From Sympetrum striolatum (lineage: Eukaryota > Arthropoda > Insecta > Odonata > Libellulidae): a stretch of DNA of 64,000 nt. This document shows positions 44,225 through 55,169 of this stretch, piece by piece (positions within the stretch are counted from its first letter, which is position 1; each line of letters opens with the position of its first letter). The notes below the pieces were generated by a model that searched no databases, was not told where the DNA came from, and saw only the letters and a program-made list of their open reading frames with translations. The stretch is taken from the NCBI GenBank assembly GCA_947579665.1, contig CANPUZ010000058.1, positions 682,001-746,000 on the forward strand, given 5' to 3'. Position numbers and translations under genes: made by a program.

Positions 44225-44425
44225 AATGAAGAGGCGCTAGATAGCACTGCTTCGCTACCGCTGCGAGCAACCAAGTAAAGGAATAGACGAGAACGGAAAG
44301 GTATTTACATAAACTTAATTCTAAATTACTTTGCCTCCTATTCAGGCCCCATAGGAGGTCACATTGGTGCTTACACCCCCTGCCACACGCCGAAAGGCGG
44401 CTTGCAGGGTATTAATGTAGTTGCA
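44225..44425 (+). mobile_element. LINE 3'-end fragment with conserved stem-loop
   Basis: CCCTGC (44378-44383) and GCAGGG (44404-44409) close a hairpin with an inner CGCC/GGCG stem and GAAA tetraloop. It is followed by TATTAATGTAG. The same hairpin ends the LINE coding remnant at 56.99-57.16 kb. It is probably the 3' UTR structure of one LINE family. Confidence 0.65.
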
Positions 44426-44514
44426 AGGAAGTAAAGCTATTGACTACATTTGTCTATGGATGAATGCAAAACATAAAAATGTATTGCTATAATATAGGAA
44501 CTATTCAATATCGT

Positions 44515-44920
44515 TTTAATTAATAAAAGTTCAGTTACTTCCCGATGTGACGTAATTTGGAAGGATAGGGACTCGTTAAAAGGACAAGGTGCTATTACAA
44601 ATGTATATAGATTTCCCCTAGGATATCCTGGGTTCGACTCTGGACGCCTTAAAATAATCTCCATGAGGAATGCACGTAAAGTTCGTTTTGATCGATTGCA
44701 GACATTTTTTCTTTCGCGGAATTAAATAGGAAATAATGGTCGTACGAAATCGTGATTAGTACCAAAAGAAAGGAAATTGATCAAAGATTCTTATTTCGGT
44801 CGTGGAATATCGCATTCGAGTCGAAATTGAGAGTATTCGGGCAAAAATGACGGAGAATTGGTGTGATTTTCTGTGCGTAAACAATTCCCTAACGACGAAG
44901 GTGATTGTTGAACTGTCGTA
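44515..44920 (-). repeat. Family A' repeat
   Basis: Module CTTCCCGATGTGACGTAATT, the T-arm-like TCCTGGGTTCGACTCTGG (about 44627-44645), GAATGCACGTAAAGTTCGTT, GGTCGTACGAAATCGTG, ending in AATTCCCTAACGACGAAGG and TTGTTGAAC. Confidence 0.8.
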
Positions 44921-45282
44921 CGGGTATAAATGGGAAGGATAATATAAGAAACGTATTTGGAAGAAGAGCCGACATTTTATGGCGATAAAACCATGAGTAA
45001 AAATGGAGAATTGATGTTTTTAGCTTTATATTTTTTATAAATTATATCTCCTTCTATACTGAAGGTTCTGAAATTAGGATTTGCGAATAAAACTTAAAAT
45101 GATTAATATTTTCGTTTCCAAAGAAGTGGAAACTATTGTTGTAACAATCAATCGGGATGTAGTGTTGTGAATACTCTTATCTTAGTTCCAATAAATATAC
45201 TCAAAAATTTCGAAATATCCGGTTCAATTCCGCAAATGTTTTGTGGATTTGTACAAGGTTTGTCGTAATGTTTGACTAGTGC
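44921..45282. other. AT-rich low-repeat spacer
   Basis: No ORF, RNA gene or clear repeat match. The final part (45250-45282) merges into the direct repeat that follows. Confidence 0.35.
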
Positions 45283-45425
45283 TTAGCTTAGTTAATTAAT
45301 AGGATAAAAATGCATAAACAAGGGTGGTAAAAAAACAGAAAAATTTAGAACCAAATCTCAATGCGTTTCTGATGAAAGTTGAACGAAGGTTAAATTGCGA
45401 CGAATTCTTCCTGCAGTCACCAGAA
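45250..45425 (+). repeat. Direct repeat flanking the palindrome, left copy
   Basis: Matches 46840-47005 in the same orientation: TACAAGGTTTGTCGTAAT, CTTAGTTAATTAATAGGATA, GGTGGTAAAAAAACAG, AATGCGTTTCTGATGAAA and GCAGTCACC. It looks like two units of a ~170-bp degenerate repeat separated by the palindrome. Confidence 0.6.
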
Positions 45426-45529
45426 ATTTGTCCGAGTAAGATTCGAGTTCCAACTGTTTCTGAGTCACAACAAGAAGCAATTTCCAATGTATTCCAATAA
45501 AATACAAAAGAATTTGTGTAGATATACAA

Positions 45530-46785
45530 CAGAATGAAAACACTTCGTACTTTTCCACGGAAAATTTATTATGCGACCGTTTTCATGTGCGAGCTTACGT
45601 CTTCAGGCACAGAGAAACTATTTGTCACAGCATATATAATAGTAATAATAAATCGTCTTAATTTGGGCGAGATCGAGACTTAAAAGTCTCTTCTTCCATC
45701 CAACCCATGGTCGTTAATTATAAAATAAGAATTAGAAACAATTAGCAGAATTGTGGATGTAAAAAACATAAGAGATTCTTAGGAAAAAGAAATCAACTGC
45801 AGGAAAACACCCGCAAGGAAGGGGGTTGTGAAAAACCTGCGCAAACCTACCGATAGTAATAAGAGATAAGAGAATAACATTCAAAAATAAATAAATACAC
45901 TTCCAATAAGTACTTACATGCGATACATAAATAAGAATCAGTTACCATTTTAAAAAGTGATAGCAATATACAAATTAACATGAAAAACAAAACAGAAAAA
46001 CAAGGAAAACGTACATTATCAGGAAAAATAAAAGAATATTATTAAAAAACAGTATCAAAATAATGCATACAGTATGTACTAGTCAAGATTTTATACAACA
46101 TAGGCATTTAGATAACTCTAAGTAAGAAAAAAATAGAAAAAAAAGAAAAATGATGGGATATATAGGATAGTGGATCGGGTGAAGGGTTAAAAATGAGGGT
46201 GAAGGGTTAAAAAACCTTGCTCTCCCTACCAAGCAATTTATTCCTTATTTTGATACTGTTTTTTAATAATATTCTTTTATTTTTCCTGATAATGTACGTT
46301 TTCCTTGTTTTTCTATTTTGTTTTTTACGTTACTTTGTATATTGCTATCACTTTAAAAAATGTTAACTGATTCTTATTTATGTATCGCATGTAAGTACGT
46401 ATTGGAAGTGTATTTATTTATTTTTGAACGTTTTTCTCTCATCTTTTAGATATTACTATCGGTAGGTTAGGTTTTTCACACCCCCCTTCTTTGTGGGTGT
46501 TTTCCTGCAGTGGATTCCTTTTTCCTACGAATCTCTTAGGTTTTTAACATCTTCTAATTTCTTCTAAATGTTTCTACTTCTTATTTTATAATTATTGACG
46601 ATGGATTGGATGGAAGAAGAGACTTTTAAGTCTCAATCCCTCCCAAATAAACACGATTTATTATTATTATTATTATATATGCTGTGACAAATATTTTCTC
46701 TGTGCCTGAAGACGTAAGCTGGCTCATGAAAACGGACGCAAAATAAATTTTCTGTGGAAAAGTACGAAGTGTTTTCATTCTGCAC
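45530..46785. repeat. Large palindrome: inverted duplication of a LINE/SINE-type 3' end
   Basis: The left arm (45530-46060) and right arm (46240-46785) are inverted copies over about 530 bp with a ~180-bp centre. Paired blocks include CAGAATGAAAACAC/GTGTTTTCATTCTG, TTACGTCTTCAGGCACAGAG/CTCTGTGCCTGAAGACGTAA, GAGACTTAAAAGTCTC/GAGACTTTTAAGTCTC and GTACATTATCAGGAAAAATA/TATTTTTCCTGATAATGTAC. The right arm contains a family N element ending in a GAGACTTTTAAGTCTC hairpin and (ATT)n. The arms differ by scattered substitutions, so the duplication is not brand-new. Confidence 0.9.
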
Positions 46786-46839
46786 ATAGCTTTCCACGAA
46801 GTCACGCCTTATCACATCGATTATATTGCAATTATACAA

Positions 46840-47005
46840 GTTTTTTCGTAATTTTCAAGTTATCGCCTATCTTAGTTACTTAATAGCATAAAATATACGA
46901 AAACGGCGGTAGAAAATTAAACTTTTTAAAACCAGTTTTCAACGCGTTTTCGATGAAACTTTAAAGAAAGGTAATTGTGCTTCCAATTCCCCTTGCTGTT
47001 ACCGA
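46840..47005 (+). repeat. Direct repeat flanking the palindrome, right copy
   Basis: Partner of 45250-45425 (CTTAGTTACTTAATAGCATA, GGCGGTAGAAAATTAAAC, AACGCGTTTTCGATGAAA, GCTGTTACC). Confidence 0.6.
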
Positions 47006-47500
47006 AAAAGGTCCCAAACAACTTTCAATTATTTCGAATAACGGCCAGATTGCGGCCGCGTACTACGAAAATCTCAACTCTCTGCCCACTTTAGTTCGGG
47101 GCCCAAAAGATGAAATCAAAGAAGAAGAAAATGCTCTAGACAATACCGCACGGTACGCATTTCGGCCCGCTTTTGTTAGTGTTTTTTTAGTTCGGGCGCC
47201 CGCCGCTTTTCTGTCGATTCACAGAGTTGAAATGAGGTTTCTTTTTGGGGTCCCAAAGCAATCAGAGCGGATTCTCAAAGACGTGCCGAAGGGCCCTTTT
47301 ATGACGAGGCGGAACTGTCTCTGGGCCATAGAGCACTTACCAAACCAGAGGGCACCGGACCTGCGGGCGCATTGCCGTGGCTGTGCTGTGGATTTTGTTA
47401 TTCTCATAAATGTACGGGTAAAATGCAGGCAAATGGTTTAATTTTAAATGCTCCGAAAAATTACGAAAATTCAACCAATATCTATTAAACGGGAGATATA
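47006..47500. other. GC-rich segment with unrecognised 154-codon ORF
   Basis: A plus-strand ORF covers 46977-47441 but starts inside the degenerate direct repeat. Its protein shows no domain I recognise, and a 62-codon ORF opposes it. The segment has higher GC and no repeat match. It could hold an exon or decayed coding sequence, but nothing decides this. Confidence 0.3.
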
Positions 47501-47870
47501 TTTACCGTCCGGCATCGAACCCGGGTCTTCCAGGTGATACTTACTATGCAGCACAACAGAAGATCGCCATTTTTAACTAAGTGTGAAAATTCAAGCAGAA
47601 ATATTGGCTGCAACTGCCTCAAACGACGTCCTACTTTTCCCTTATATTCCTTATGTGAGAAATTTTAATGTGCTCTGGCATCGAACCCAGGAACAGCATG
47701 GTCTTATGTAATTTTTTTTCGTAAGCCGAGTCTTAATATACATCCTCTATTTAATGAAGAACTTCTTATCATTTAGATAAGGGCATCGAAAAAAATAATG
47801 AAAAACTACCTCAGTGAATTTTAAAGGGCAGATTTTTGCATCCTCCGAGCATCGAACCCAGGAATTTAAT
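47500..47870 (-). repeat. Family B element 6, partial
   Basis: Reverse T-arm-like boxes GGCATCGAACC at 47511 and 47677 and AGCATCGAACC at 47848 (spacings 166, 171). It breaks off into unmatched sequence after about 47870, and its 3' hairpin is missing. Confidence 0.85.
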
Positions 47871-48164
47871 TTCGTGGAATTCCGACGCTTGAAAAATCGA
47901 ATTCGTAATTTTCGCGGCATTTCGCTAATATTCTTTGCTTAAAATTCCTTCCCGATTAGTATTTATCAAAAAAATTAGTATGAATGAGTTGCGTATACAA
48001 ATTCAATCTGCATAATCGATTTCCATCACCAGTGACGAGGGCGTTAACCAAGCGCTATATTTGATGCCTAGATGAATGTATAATCCTAAAAGAATAGTCT
48101 TGAAATCCAAGACGCGAATCAACGGTTGGGAGGCGTTGGTGTATTTTCATACCTCTTTTATGGT
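47871..48164. other. Unmatched spacer
   Basis: No gene, RNA gene or clear repeat was recognised. Confidence 0.35.
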
Positions 48165-48865
48165 ATTTTAAGGATTAAAAATCTGACGTGGCCAACTCAT
48201 GACTTTCTACATATCTATTGAAAACAGAAGCCTATGCCGGTAATATATATAAATAACTCCTAAACAATTAGTGTTATAGGAAGATGTTTTATACAAAAGA
48301 TGTAGTAAAATACATTATCTATACGTTTTGTATGTATTTGTATATACCTACATTGCATTCTGACAGAGATATGTATGAAAAACTTCCATTTTTGGATAAA
48401 AAGCAACTTCCGGTGAACCATTATCGAAGAATAACTCTTAAACAGTCAGTGTTACGAAAAAATGTTTAATACAAAAGTTGTAGTAAAGTAAATTATCTAT
48501 ACGTTTTGTATGTAATTGTATATACCCACATTGCATTCTGACAGAGATATTAAAGAAACGAAATTATGTTCCGGATAAACCGTAACTTCCGGTTAAGCGA
48601 TATTCACCAAAAACTTATCAAATCTTGGCATTGTTAGGAAAATTCTAAATATGAATTTTTAAAATGATCGGATAATTACTGTTTAAGATAGAGCGCCCAC
48701 AAACTTTTTTAACCACTGACACACAGACAGACATGTTAAGGGAAAATAGCTAAAACGTGCTCTATGGGCCCCAAAACATATATTTCCGTCGAAATCTGGA
48801 GGTCGAATTTTTTTGCGAATACAATACTTTCTCTATACTACGTACTATAGGGAGAAAGCAAAAAT
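48165..48865 (-). repeat. Family C interspersed repeat, two internal units
   Basis: CATGACTTTCTACATATCTA, CCTATGCCGGTAATATA, two internal GCATTCTGACAGAGATAT units (about 48355 and 48533, 178 bp apart), then GATAGAGCGCCCACAAAC, GACAGACATGTTA and TCTGGAGGTCGAATTTTTTT, ending CTATACTACGTACTATAGGG. Confidence 0.85.
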
Positions 48866-49183
48866 AGAAATTGCTTGTGATCGTTGATATTCATTCTTAT
48901 AATCTAAAGTTATTCTTTCGTATATTTTGTAATTAGCAGAATCATTGGATCCATCTAGTGAAAATAAAACCAACCGCATTCCGACGCATTACTTGTTTAT
49001 AAAATTATTTGATTATATTTTATTTCATTCCAAATTTTTACGGTTTGACTTTTGTCGTTTCTAGCATCAATTAAATAAGGCACGTAATGTGTATATTAAA
49101 TCATTATTGACTTACATTTCAAACTTAATGGGACCTTAATGGGTTCAGTAATGCGTATATATATATATATATATATATACGAG
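48866..49183. other. AT-rich spacer ending in (TA)n
   Basis: No gene or repeat was recognised before the TA microsatellite (about 49156-49182) that abuts the 3' end of the next family B element. Confidence 0.4.
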
Positions 49184-49247
49184 TAAAATGTTGCTTGCAT
49201 ACTGCAAGCAGATCGACAACACTAATTTCATATCGGCATTATATCGG

Positions 49248-49467
49248 CCGTGGTGGCGGAGTGGTTAACGTGCTGGCGCGTTAACGCTCCAACCTCACGG
49301 TCCCGGGTTCGAGTCCCGGCTAATCGGATTTTTCTGGTTAGGGAATGGTTGTGTGTGTGTGATATTAATAAAATAAAAATGCAAAAAAAATGAATAAAAT
49401 TAATAAAAGGGGTTAATTGGAGGAATAGCCTTCCTAGGCTAAAATTCGCCCAAAAAAGAAAGACGGC

Positions 49468-49494
<27 letters not shown>
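49248..49494 (+). mobile_element. tRNA-derived SINE
   Basis: An intact Pol III A box TGGCGGAGTGG (49254-49264) and B box GGTTCGAGTCC (49306-49316), the latter inside a perfect CCGGG/CCCGG T-stem. The head (to about 49322) resembles a Ser/Leu-type tRNA but lacks matching acceptor ends, so it is not a functional tRNA gene. The body ends in GCCTTCCTAGGCT, GCCCAAAAAAG and a (ATT)n tail (49468-49494). ATATCGG flanks both sides (49241-49247, 49495-49501), consistent with a target-site duplication inside family B. Confidence 0.85.
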
Positions 49495-49498
<4 letters not shown>

Positions 49499-50182
49499 CG
49501 GGACGGTCCTCAAAAAAAAAAAAAAAGATTTAATTTTTTCTGAAAATTCGCTGAAATTTATCGTCTGGCATCAAACCCGGGTCTTACTGGTAAACCTACT
49601 ATGGAACAAAATAGAACATCACCATCTCTAACTAAGTGTGAAAATTCAAGCTGAAATATTGGTTACAACTCCCTCAGAAGACGTTCTAATTTTCACGAAT
49701 GTGAATGGCTCTCGGGACTCGAACCAAGGACGATCTTGGAAATCTAAAAAATGTTTTTGAAAGATATTTATGATCTCTATCTATATGCCGAATTTCAAGT
49801 TTCTATAATATAGAGAAAGGTTTCAAAATAATTCCTAAAAATCGGATCAACTTCTGATTGCAGAGACACCTGGTGTCGAACCCAGAACACATTGATAGCT
49901 GTTAATGCACTGTTTGATTTGTATGGACTTGATCTTTCTATATGCAAAGTTTGAAGTCGATATCGTGCCGGAAAGTACCTAAAATTTGTTTCCGTTATCT
50001 CCGTAAGAAATGCATTGAGGAATTCAAATGTCCCTCTGGGATCGAACCAAGGACCATCAGCGAATATGTAAAATTCGATTAAGATATGTTTTTATGGTGT
50101 CTAACCTCATACCGAATTTCAAGTTTCTATGCCATCGGAAAAGGATCCAAAAAAAATCTTAAAAATCGCCACAATGCATTTT

Positions 50183-50937
50183 AACCCTCATATGGATTCA
50201 CTGCGCCTTTGCGGCGCTCGTGGTTTTTAAAATGCTTTTAATACTGCCCAATCCCATGGATTTTGCTGAAACTTTCAGTAGTCTATTTTTTCTGCATTCT
50301 TAGTCTACAAGTTTAATTTTGCCCGCATAGTGCGTATAGTTTTCATTTTATTGGCCACTAATGGAAAAAGTTACGTCGTTGGATTTACGGCGCCGCTGCG
50401 GCTACGCGAGTTTTCTCGTCGCTATTTTGGCCTGTCAATACTCATTTAATGGTTCTTATTTTACGCATGAAATGGTATATTATATTTATAATCATAATAT
50501 TTAAACGATGAAGCTTTCTAAATCATTTATTATTGTTTAACATAGGGCCAAGTTTGCTATGCCAAATTTCTTTCATCTATTATCCAAGTATCATAAATTT
50601 TTCTTTCTTACAATGTTCTTTTACAAAACTTCATCTAAATACAATAATAGATTTTAGAAATTCGTGGCTTGCCTAAGGGTGTTATTTCTATGGCCTCTGT
50701 CATTATTTGACAGTAAACGGAAAAGAATGCATTGTTAAAGGTTTTTATTCATAACTTCTGTAATAATGGGTTCAATCGAACAAAACACAGTTAAAAATAA
50801 AGAATATAGAAGTTAGTAGCATTATCAATTAAAAAAAATTGCTAAGAAGAGCCAAATTTGGAAGATAATGACAAAAAATACCGCAGCGCCTCTGCGGCGC
50901 CGTAAATCCAATGACGTAACTAAATTTGTAAATCCAT
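50183..50937 (+). mobile_element. Insertion of ~754 bp at TTAA, piggyBac-like MITE candidate
   Basis: It interrupts family B between two T-arm modules exactly at TTTTAA. The left junction reads TTAACCCTCATATGGATT, like piggyBac-type ends (TTAACCC). Sub-terminal repeats are inverted: GCGCCTTTGCGGCGC on the left, GCGCCTCTGCGGCGCCG on the right, and TATGGATT against AATCCATA. The right end lacks the expected GGGTTAA, apparently by a small deletion. No transposase ORF. Confidence 0.55.
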
Positions 50938-51261
50938 AACGGCAGATTTTTGCCCCGACCGAGCATCGAACCAAGGATAATATTCGTAGATGTCTTTATG
51001 GTTTCCTTTAGATATGCGCGGCATCTAGCGATCCCTCGAGTTTGAACTCTCTCCTTTTCCGGGAAGTGCCTCAAAAAAATTTTCGAAAATCCCCGCCATG
51101 TAATCTTATGGGGAAAATCGCGACTTTGGGGCCTTCTGGAATCGAACCCATGACACCGAAGTTCAAAGTCGGCTTTTTCCTGGAGGTTACACGTTATGGC
51201 CAATATGTCGTAAAAATTTCAAGGCATTGGCACTTGTGGAACATGGTTAGAATTTTGATCC

Positions 51262-51872
51262 CCTATGAATGTATATCTATTATATATAGATGCTTCTCCG
51301 GATTCATTCATATATATAGATAGGTATATAGATAGGTATATAGATAGATAGGATACAAATTCACAGCCTAAACCACAAGCGTGATTGATTTCAAATTTTT
51401 ACTGCGTATTGGCCATAACAATTAACCGCCAGAAAAATTGTGATTTTGATCCTTAGTGTCATGGGTTCGATTCCAGAGGGCCCCTAAGTCCCGATTTTTC
51501 CCGTTTAAATGCATTACTTAGATTTTCGGGAATTAAAAAAAAATAATTTCCGGATAGGTAGAGATTCGAAACTCTAGGAGCCTATATATATGGTCATGAT
51601 CTAACGAAAACATAACTGAGTTTTACGGAAAATATCCTAGGTTCGATGCTAGATCAAGGCAAAAATCGTCCGTTTAAAATGTATTGTAGCGTTATTTAAG
51701 ATTTTTTTTGGACCCTTTCCCGATGGCATGGAAACTTGAAATTCGGTATGGCGTTAGATATCATAAATATATTTCATAATCGATTTTTATGTTTTCCCTG
51801 ATGTTCCTTGGTTCGATCCCAGAGGGCCATTTACATTCCTCAATGCATTTCTTATGGAGATAACGGAAACAA
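51262..51872 (+). repeat. Family B element 8, cut by assembly gap
   Basis: The 5' unit TCTATTATATATAGATGCTT, GATA runs and GGATACAAATTCACAGCCTA, with T-arm-like boxes at 51464, 51640 and 51810 (spacings 176, 170). The sequence enters the N gap inside the fourth module. The 51184-51240 part belongs to inverted element 7, so elements 7 and 8 lie head to head. Confidence 0.85.
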
Positions 51873-52072
51873 NNNNNNNNNNNNNNNNNNNNNNNNNNNN
51901 NNNNNNNNNNNNNNNNNNNNNNNNNNNNNNNNNNNNNNNNNNNNNNNNNNNNNNNNNNNNNNNNNNNNNNNNNNNNNNNNNNNNNNNNNNNNNNNNNNNN
52001 NNNNNNNNNNNNNNNNNNNNNNNNNNNNNNNNNNNNNNNNNNNNNNNNNNNNNNNNNNNNNNNNNNNNNNNN
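51873..52072. other. Assembly gap, 200 N
   Basis: A run of exactly 200 N, probably a fixed-size placeholder. It falls inside a family B array, so the real missing length may be larger and repeat-filled. Confidence 1.
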
Positions 52073-52305
52073 AACCTCGATTTATTTGACTATTTTTCGA
52101 TTAAATTTAATAAAGAACATCTGTAGAATGAAACATTACGAACAAATATAACATAATTATGACAAACTCGCTCAACATAGTTTTACATGATAAAATAACT
52201 AACATTCGATTGCAAATACTCGCGAATTTATTTTAGGCAATTTTAAACAAGACGTGGCGACAAAACATGTCATAACCCGTTAAATTTTTAGTATTTTATT
52301 ATATT
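52073..52305. other. AT-rich spacer after gap
   Basis: No gene or repeat unit was recognised. Confidence 0.4.
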
Positions 52306-52309
52306 TTTA

Positions 52310-52990
52310 CCTTCTCCATATACGTGGTGTAGAGAAAGTATTGTTTTCATGAAAAAAATCAACTTCGAGATTTCAACGGAAATACACGTTTTGGGGTCCC
52401 TGGAACACGTCATTTTCGGAATGATGTCTGTGTGTGCGTGTGAGTGATTGTGGGCGCTCTAACATATAAACTATTAATCGTATCAACACCAAACTTCATA
52501 TATAGCATTATATTAGGTGCTGTCAGAGTTGATTAGTTTTTGGAGTAAATCGGTTGACCGGAAGTGGAGCTTTATTCTTCGAAGCAAATTTCCGTTTTTG
52601 CAAAATATCTCCATTAATATGATATTTAGGTATATATTATTATTTATAAAAGTTTTAGAAATTGTTATTTTCTATAACTTTTGTATTTAACATTTTTTTG
52701 TATAACTGATTGTTTAGGAGTTATTCGTGAAATACTGATAAACCGGAAGTAGCTGATTATGTACTTTGCGGGCGCTGTGGGCGAAATGCCAATTTCATCG
52801 TTTTTCATCGAACATGTCCCGAAAAATATTATTTATAATGTTTGTGACGTCAAAGATAATAATATATATATTAATCACTCATTTTCCAAGTTTAGATGGA
52901 ATCTAGAGTTCGAAATTACTGTCGTAGATAAATGTTTACATCTTATATATATGGAGAAAGTCATGTGCTGACCACATCAGAATTTTTATA
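52310..52990 (+). repeat. Family C repeat, diverged copy
   Basis: CTCCATATACGTGGTGTAGA, AACTTCGAGATTTCAACGG, GTGGGCGCTCTAACATA, ACCGGAAGTGGAGC, one GTATATAT/inverted-repeat/GAGTTATTC unit, and TATATGGAGAAAGTCATGTG at the end. It is the most diverged of the six copies. Confidence 0.7.
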
Positions 52991-53084
52991 TATTATATGA
53001 TATATATTTTATATTTAATATATATATATATATATATTATGTACGTATGACATTAAAAGAATCACGAAACTAAGACAATGCTAG

Positions 53085-53540
53085 ACAAAACAATTTCGTT
53101 TTCTTTTTTTCATAAACGTCCTTGGTTCGATGCCAGGCAACTACAAAGCTCCCTCCATTAGAGATACGCGCATCTTCATTCGAGCCGAATTGTGTGTATG
53201 AGCCAATGACGTATTTAAAAGGAAGTGACGTCACACACCCCATTTACGACATCGGGGCGTAGGAAATTGTGAAAAAAAAGCATGCACCCCCCCTCTGTCA
53301 ACAGAATTAGTATTTTTTATTCTCCCACGTGCGAGACATCTGTCGGGACGCAAAAAAAGCGCCCGGGTCTCGAAGAGCAAACAAATGAGGCGAGAAATTG
53401 GGTGGCCTTAGCGAGGAACGGCGTAAAAAATGGAAAATATGACACTTGGAACGGCGCCATTTTGAACTGTGACGAATTTATTAACCATCGGGAAAGAAAT
53501 TTGGATTTTGACCCGTTTCGTCTGTAGATTTGACACTTTT
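53085..53540. other. Low-repeat segment with T-arm-like site and CRE palindrome
   Basis: CCTTGGTTCGATGCCAGG (about 53110-53127) is a T-arm-like box. GTGACGTCAC (53225-53234) is a perfect CRE palindrome. An 81-codon ORF (53282-53527) has no recognised domain. GC-richer than its surroundings; possible regulatory sequence. Confidence 0.35.
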
Positions 53541-53955
53541 GATTGACTAGTCAAGCGGTTGTTATGATTGTATTGATAAAAGTGCCTAATATCGGGTGAA
53601 TGGTACGTATATTTATGTTACGATAATACATTTTGCGAAGTTTTTCTGTCCGCAAATCTGCGTCTGTGGATATTTCTTAACTTGAGCTTTTTTCTTAAAA
53701 TGTTCACATTTTTAGGCATTTGTTAGCGAAAGAGTATTTTGCTACGTCTGCTTGCGTACCTTGATCTTGAAATTGTGGTTGCCGCGTCATATTCCTATGA
53801 GTTTAACTTGTGCCGTACACATCTATGTATAAGACAATAGAGTGTGGGTGTGTGTATGTTCGCTAAAAAACACGAAAACCGAGAGGCGCAGAACTTTGAA
53901 ATTTTCTACACTACTAAAAGTCAACCCCGCGCGAAGTATGGGCTACTTTTTATTT
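53541..53955. other. Unmatched spacer
   Basis: No repeat family, RNA or coding signal was recognised. Confidence 0.35.
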
Positions 53956-54268
53956 ACCTAAAGCCCACGGTTCGAACCCCAACGGGTCATAACGTTCTCA
54001 TAAGAAATACACGTAGAAGTCATTTTTTCCATTGCAGGCTTTACTTCAATTGATAATTTAAATTAGAAATAATAGTCGTACACAGTTGAAACTAGCGTCA
54101 AAAGAAGAGGAATATAATAAAAATTCTTATTTTGGCAGTGGAATATCGCTTGCGATTCGATATTGCGAGAATATGGACAATAAATACGAAACATTTGTTA
54201 AAATTTCGATGTGGTGAACAACCCATCCCCCTTGACGACGATTGTTGATTCCAAGTTCATTTATTTAT
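53956..54268 (-). repeat. Family A core
   Basis: The T-arm-like CACGGTTCGAACCCCAACG (about 53968), AAATACACGTAGAAGTCATT, CATTGCAGGCTTTACTTC, and terminal CCATCCCCCTTGACGACGAT/TGTTGATTCC. Confidence 0.75.
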
Positions 54269-54479
54269 CCTTTAGAATGCATTGGGAATTTAAGCCCAGT
54301 TAATATCAATGCTGTAATTAATGGTAGACATAATCATAACTTTAATTTGGTTAATATCATTGGAAATTATTATTGTCTGGCATTAGCTATCTACCTACAA
54401 CTATGAAACATGTGCTACGATCAAAAATCCCTCTGATGCGCTGGTATTTATAAAAATTTATGATACCCGATGAGGTTAC

Positions 54480-55012
54480 CTTACAGAATAATTCTCGTTA
54501 TCCATGTAATATATCGTCCTCTTCAATCATCAGCTTTTAAAGTCCTCGAGTATTTTTACGGGATAACACATCGGATTCAACAATGGGATCGGTCGTCAGG
54601 GGGATGAGTTGTTTACTACCTCGAATTTTCACTAAATTTTCGTATTTTTCACCGATATTCTCGCAAATTCGAATCGAAAGTAAGATTCCACGAATGAAAT
54701 AAGAATCTTCGTTTGTTTTTCTTTCTTTCGGTGTTTGTCTCGTTAACGTGCGACTATTCCTTATAATTTAATTTTGCAAAAGAAGTAAACCCTGCATGCG
54801 ATGAAAATGACTTTCACGTGTGTTCTTTATGGAAAACTATCCGAGCGGTCTGGGTTCGAACCCAGGGAAACTATGGAATATAAAGGCGACAGTGATTCCT
54901 TCCAGGTCGTAGAGGACACGTGTATAAAGTTTGAAGCAAATTGGACGAACGGTGTGGCCTCCAATCCAAGACAAACGCACCCACACAATTTGGATCTCGT
55001 ATATAAAGATAA
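54480..55012 (+). repeat. Family A repeat, full-length copy with leader
   Basis: The leader CCTCTTCAATCATCAGC, then GGATTCAACAATGGGATCGG (54573), the core, the T-arm-like TCTGGGTTCGAACCCAGGG (about 54849-54867), CATGCGATGAAAATGACTTT and an end block with CAATCCAAGACAAACGCACC. Nearly the same as 7.35-7.88 kb. ORFs here are repeat translations. Confidence 0.85.
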
Positions 55013-55169
55013 TGCTTTACGATGGAGTATATCACATGTATTCCGCAGAAAAATGACATTCGTCTTCGCGATCCCACGTAGGACTTGTAGATCACCCGTC
55101 CCTCTGTTCTTTTGTTCTCCCCCAACGCCTCCGAAACCCTAATTTCCACTCCTATTTTTTCTTCCCCAC

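Larger units (their letters stand above)
49184..51240 (-). repeat. Family B element 7: six T-arm-like modules, interrupted by two insertions
   Basis: Reads inward from its 3' terminus CGAGTAAAATGTTGCTTGCA. Reverse T-arm-like boxes lie at 49567, 49715, 49872, about 50038, 50962 and 51138. Removing the ~754-bp insertion between the fourth and fifth gives spacings 148, 157, 166, ~170, 176, the exact mirror of element 2. A SINE (49248-49494) splits its 3' end. Confidence 0.85.

Noticed and set aside
45250..47005. LTR retrotransposon with direct repeats as LTRs
   Set aside because: The direct repeats are short, diverged and lack TG..CA ends, primer-binding site or gag-pol; the interior is a palindrome.
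46977..47441. 154-codon ORF as a gene
   Set aside because: Starts within a degenerate direct repeat, has an opposing ORF and no recognised domain; GC-rich sequence makes long open frames likely by chance.
49248..49322. Functional tRNA-Ser/Leu gene
   Set aside because: A and B boxes and the T stem are good, but the acceptor stem ends do not pair and the sequence continues into a SINE body with an (ATT)n tail and target duplication.
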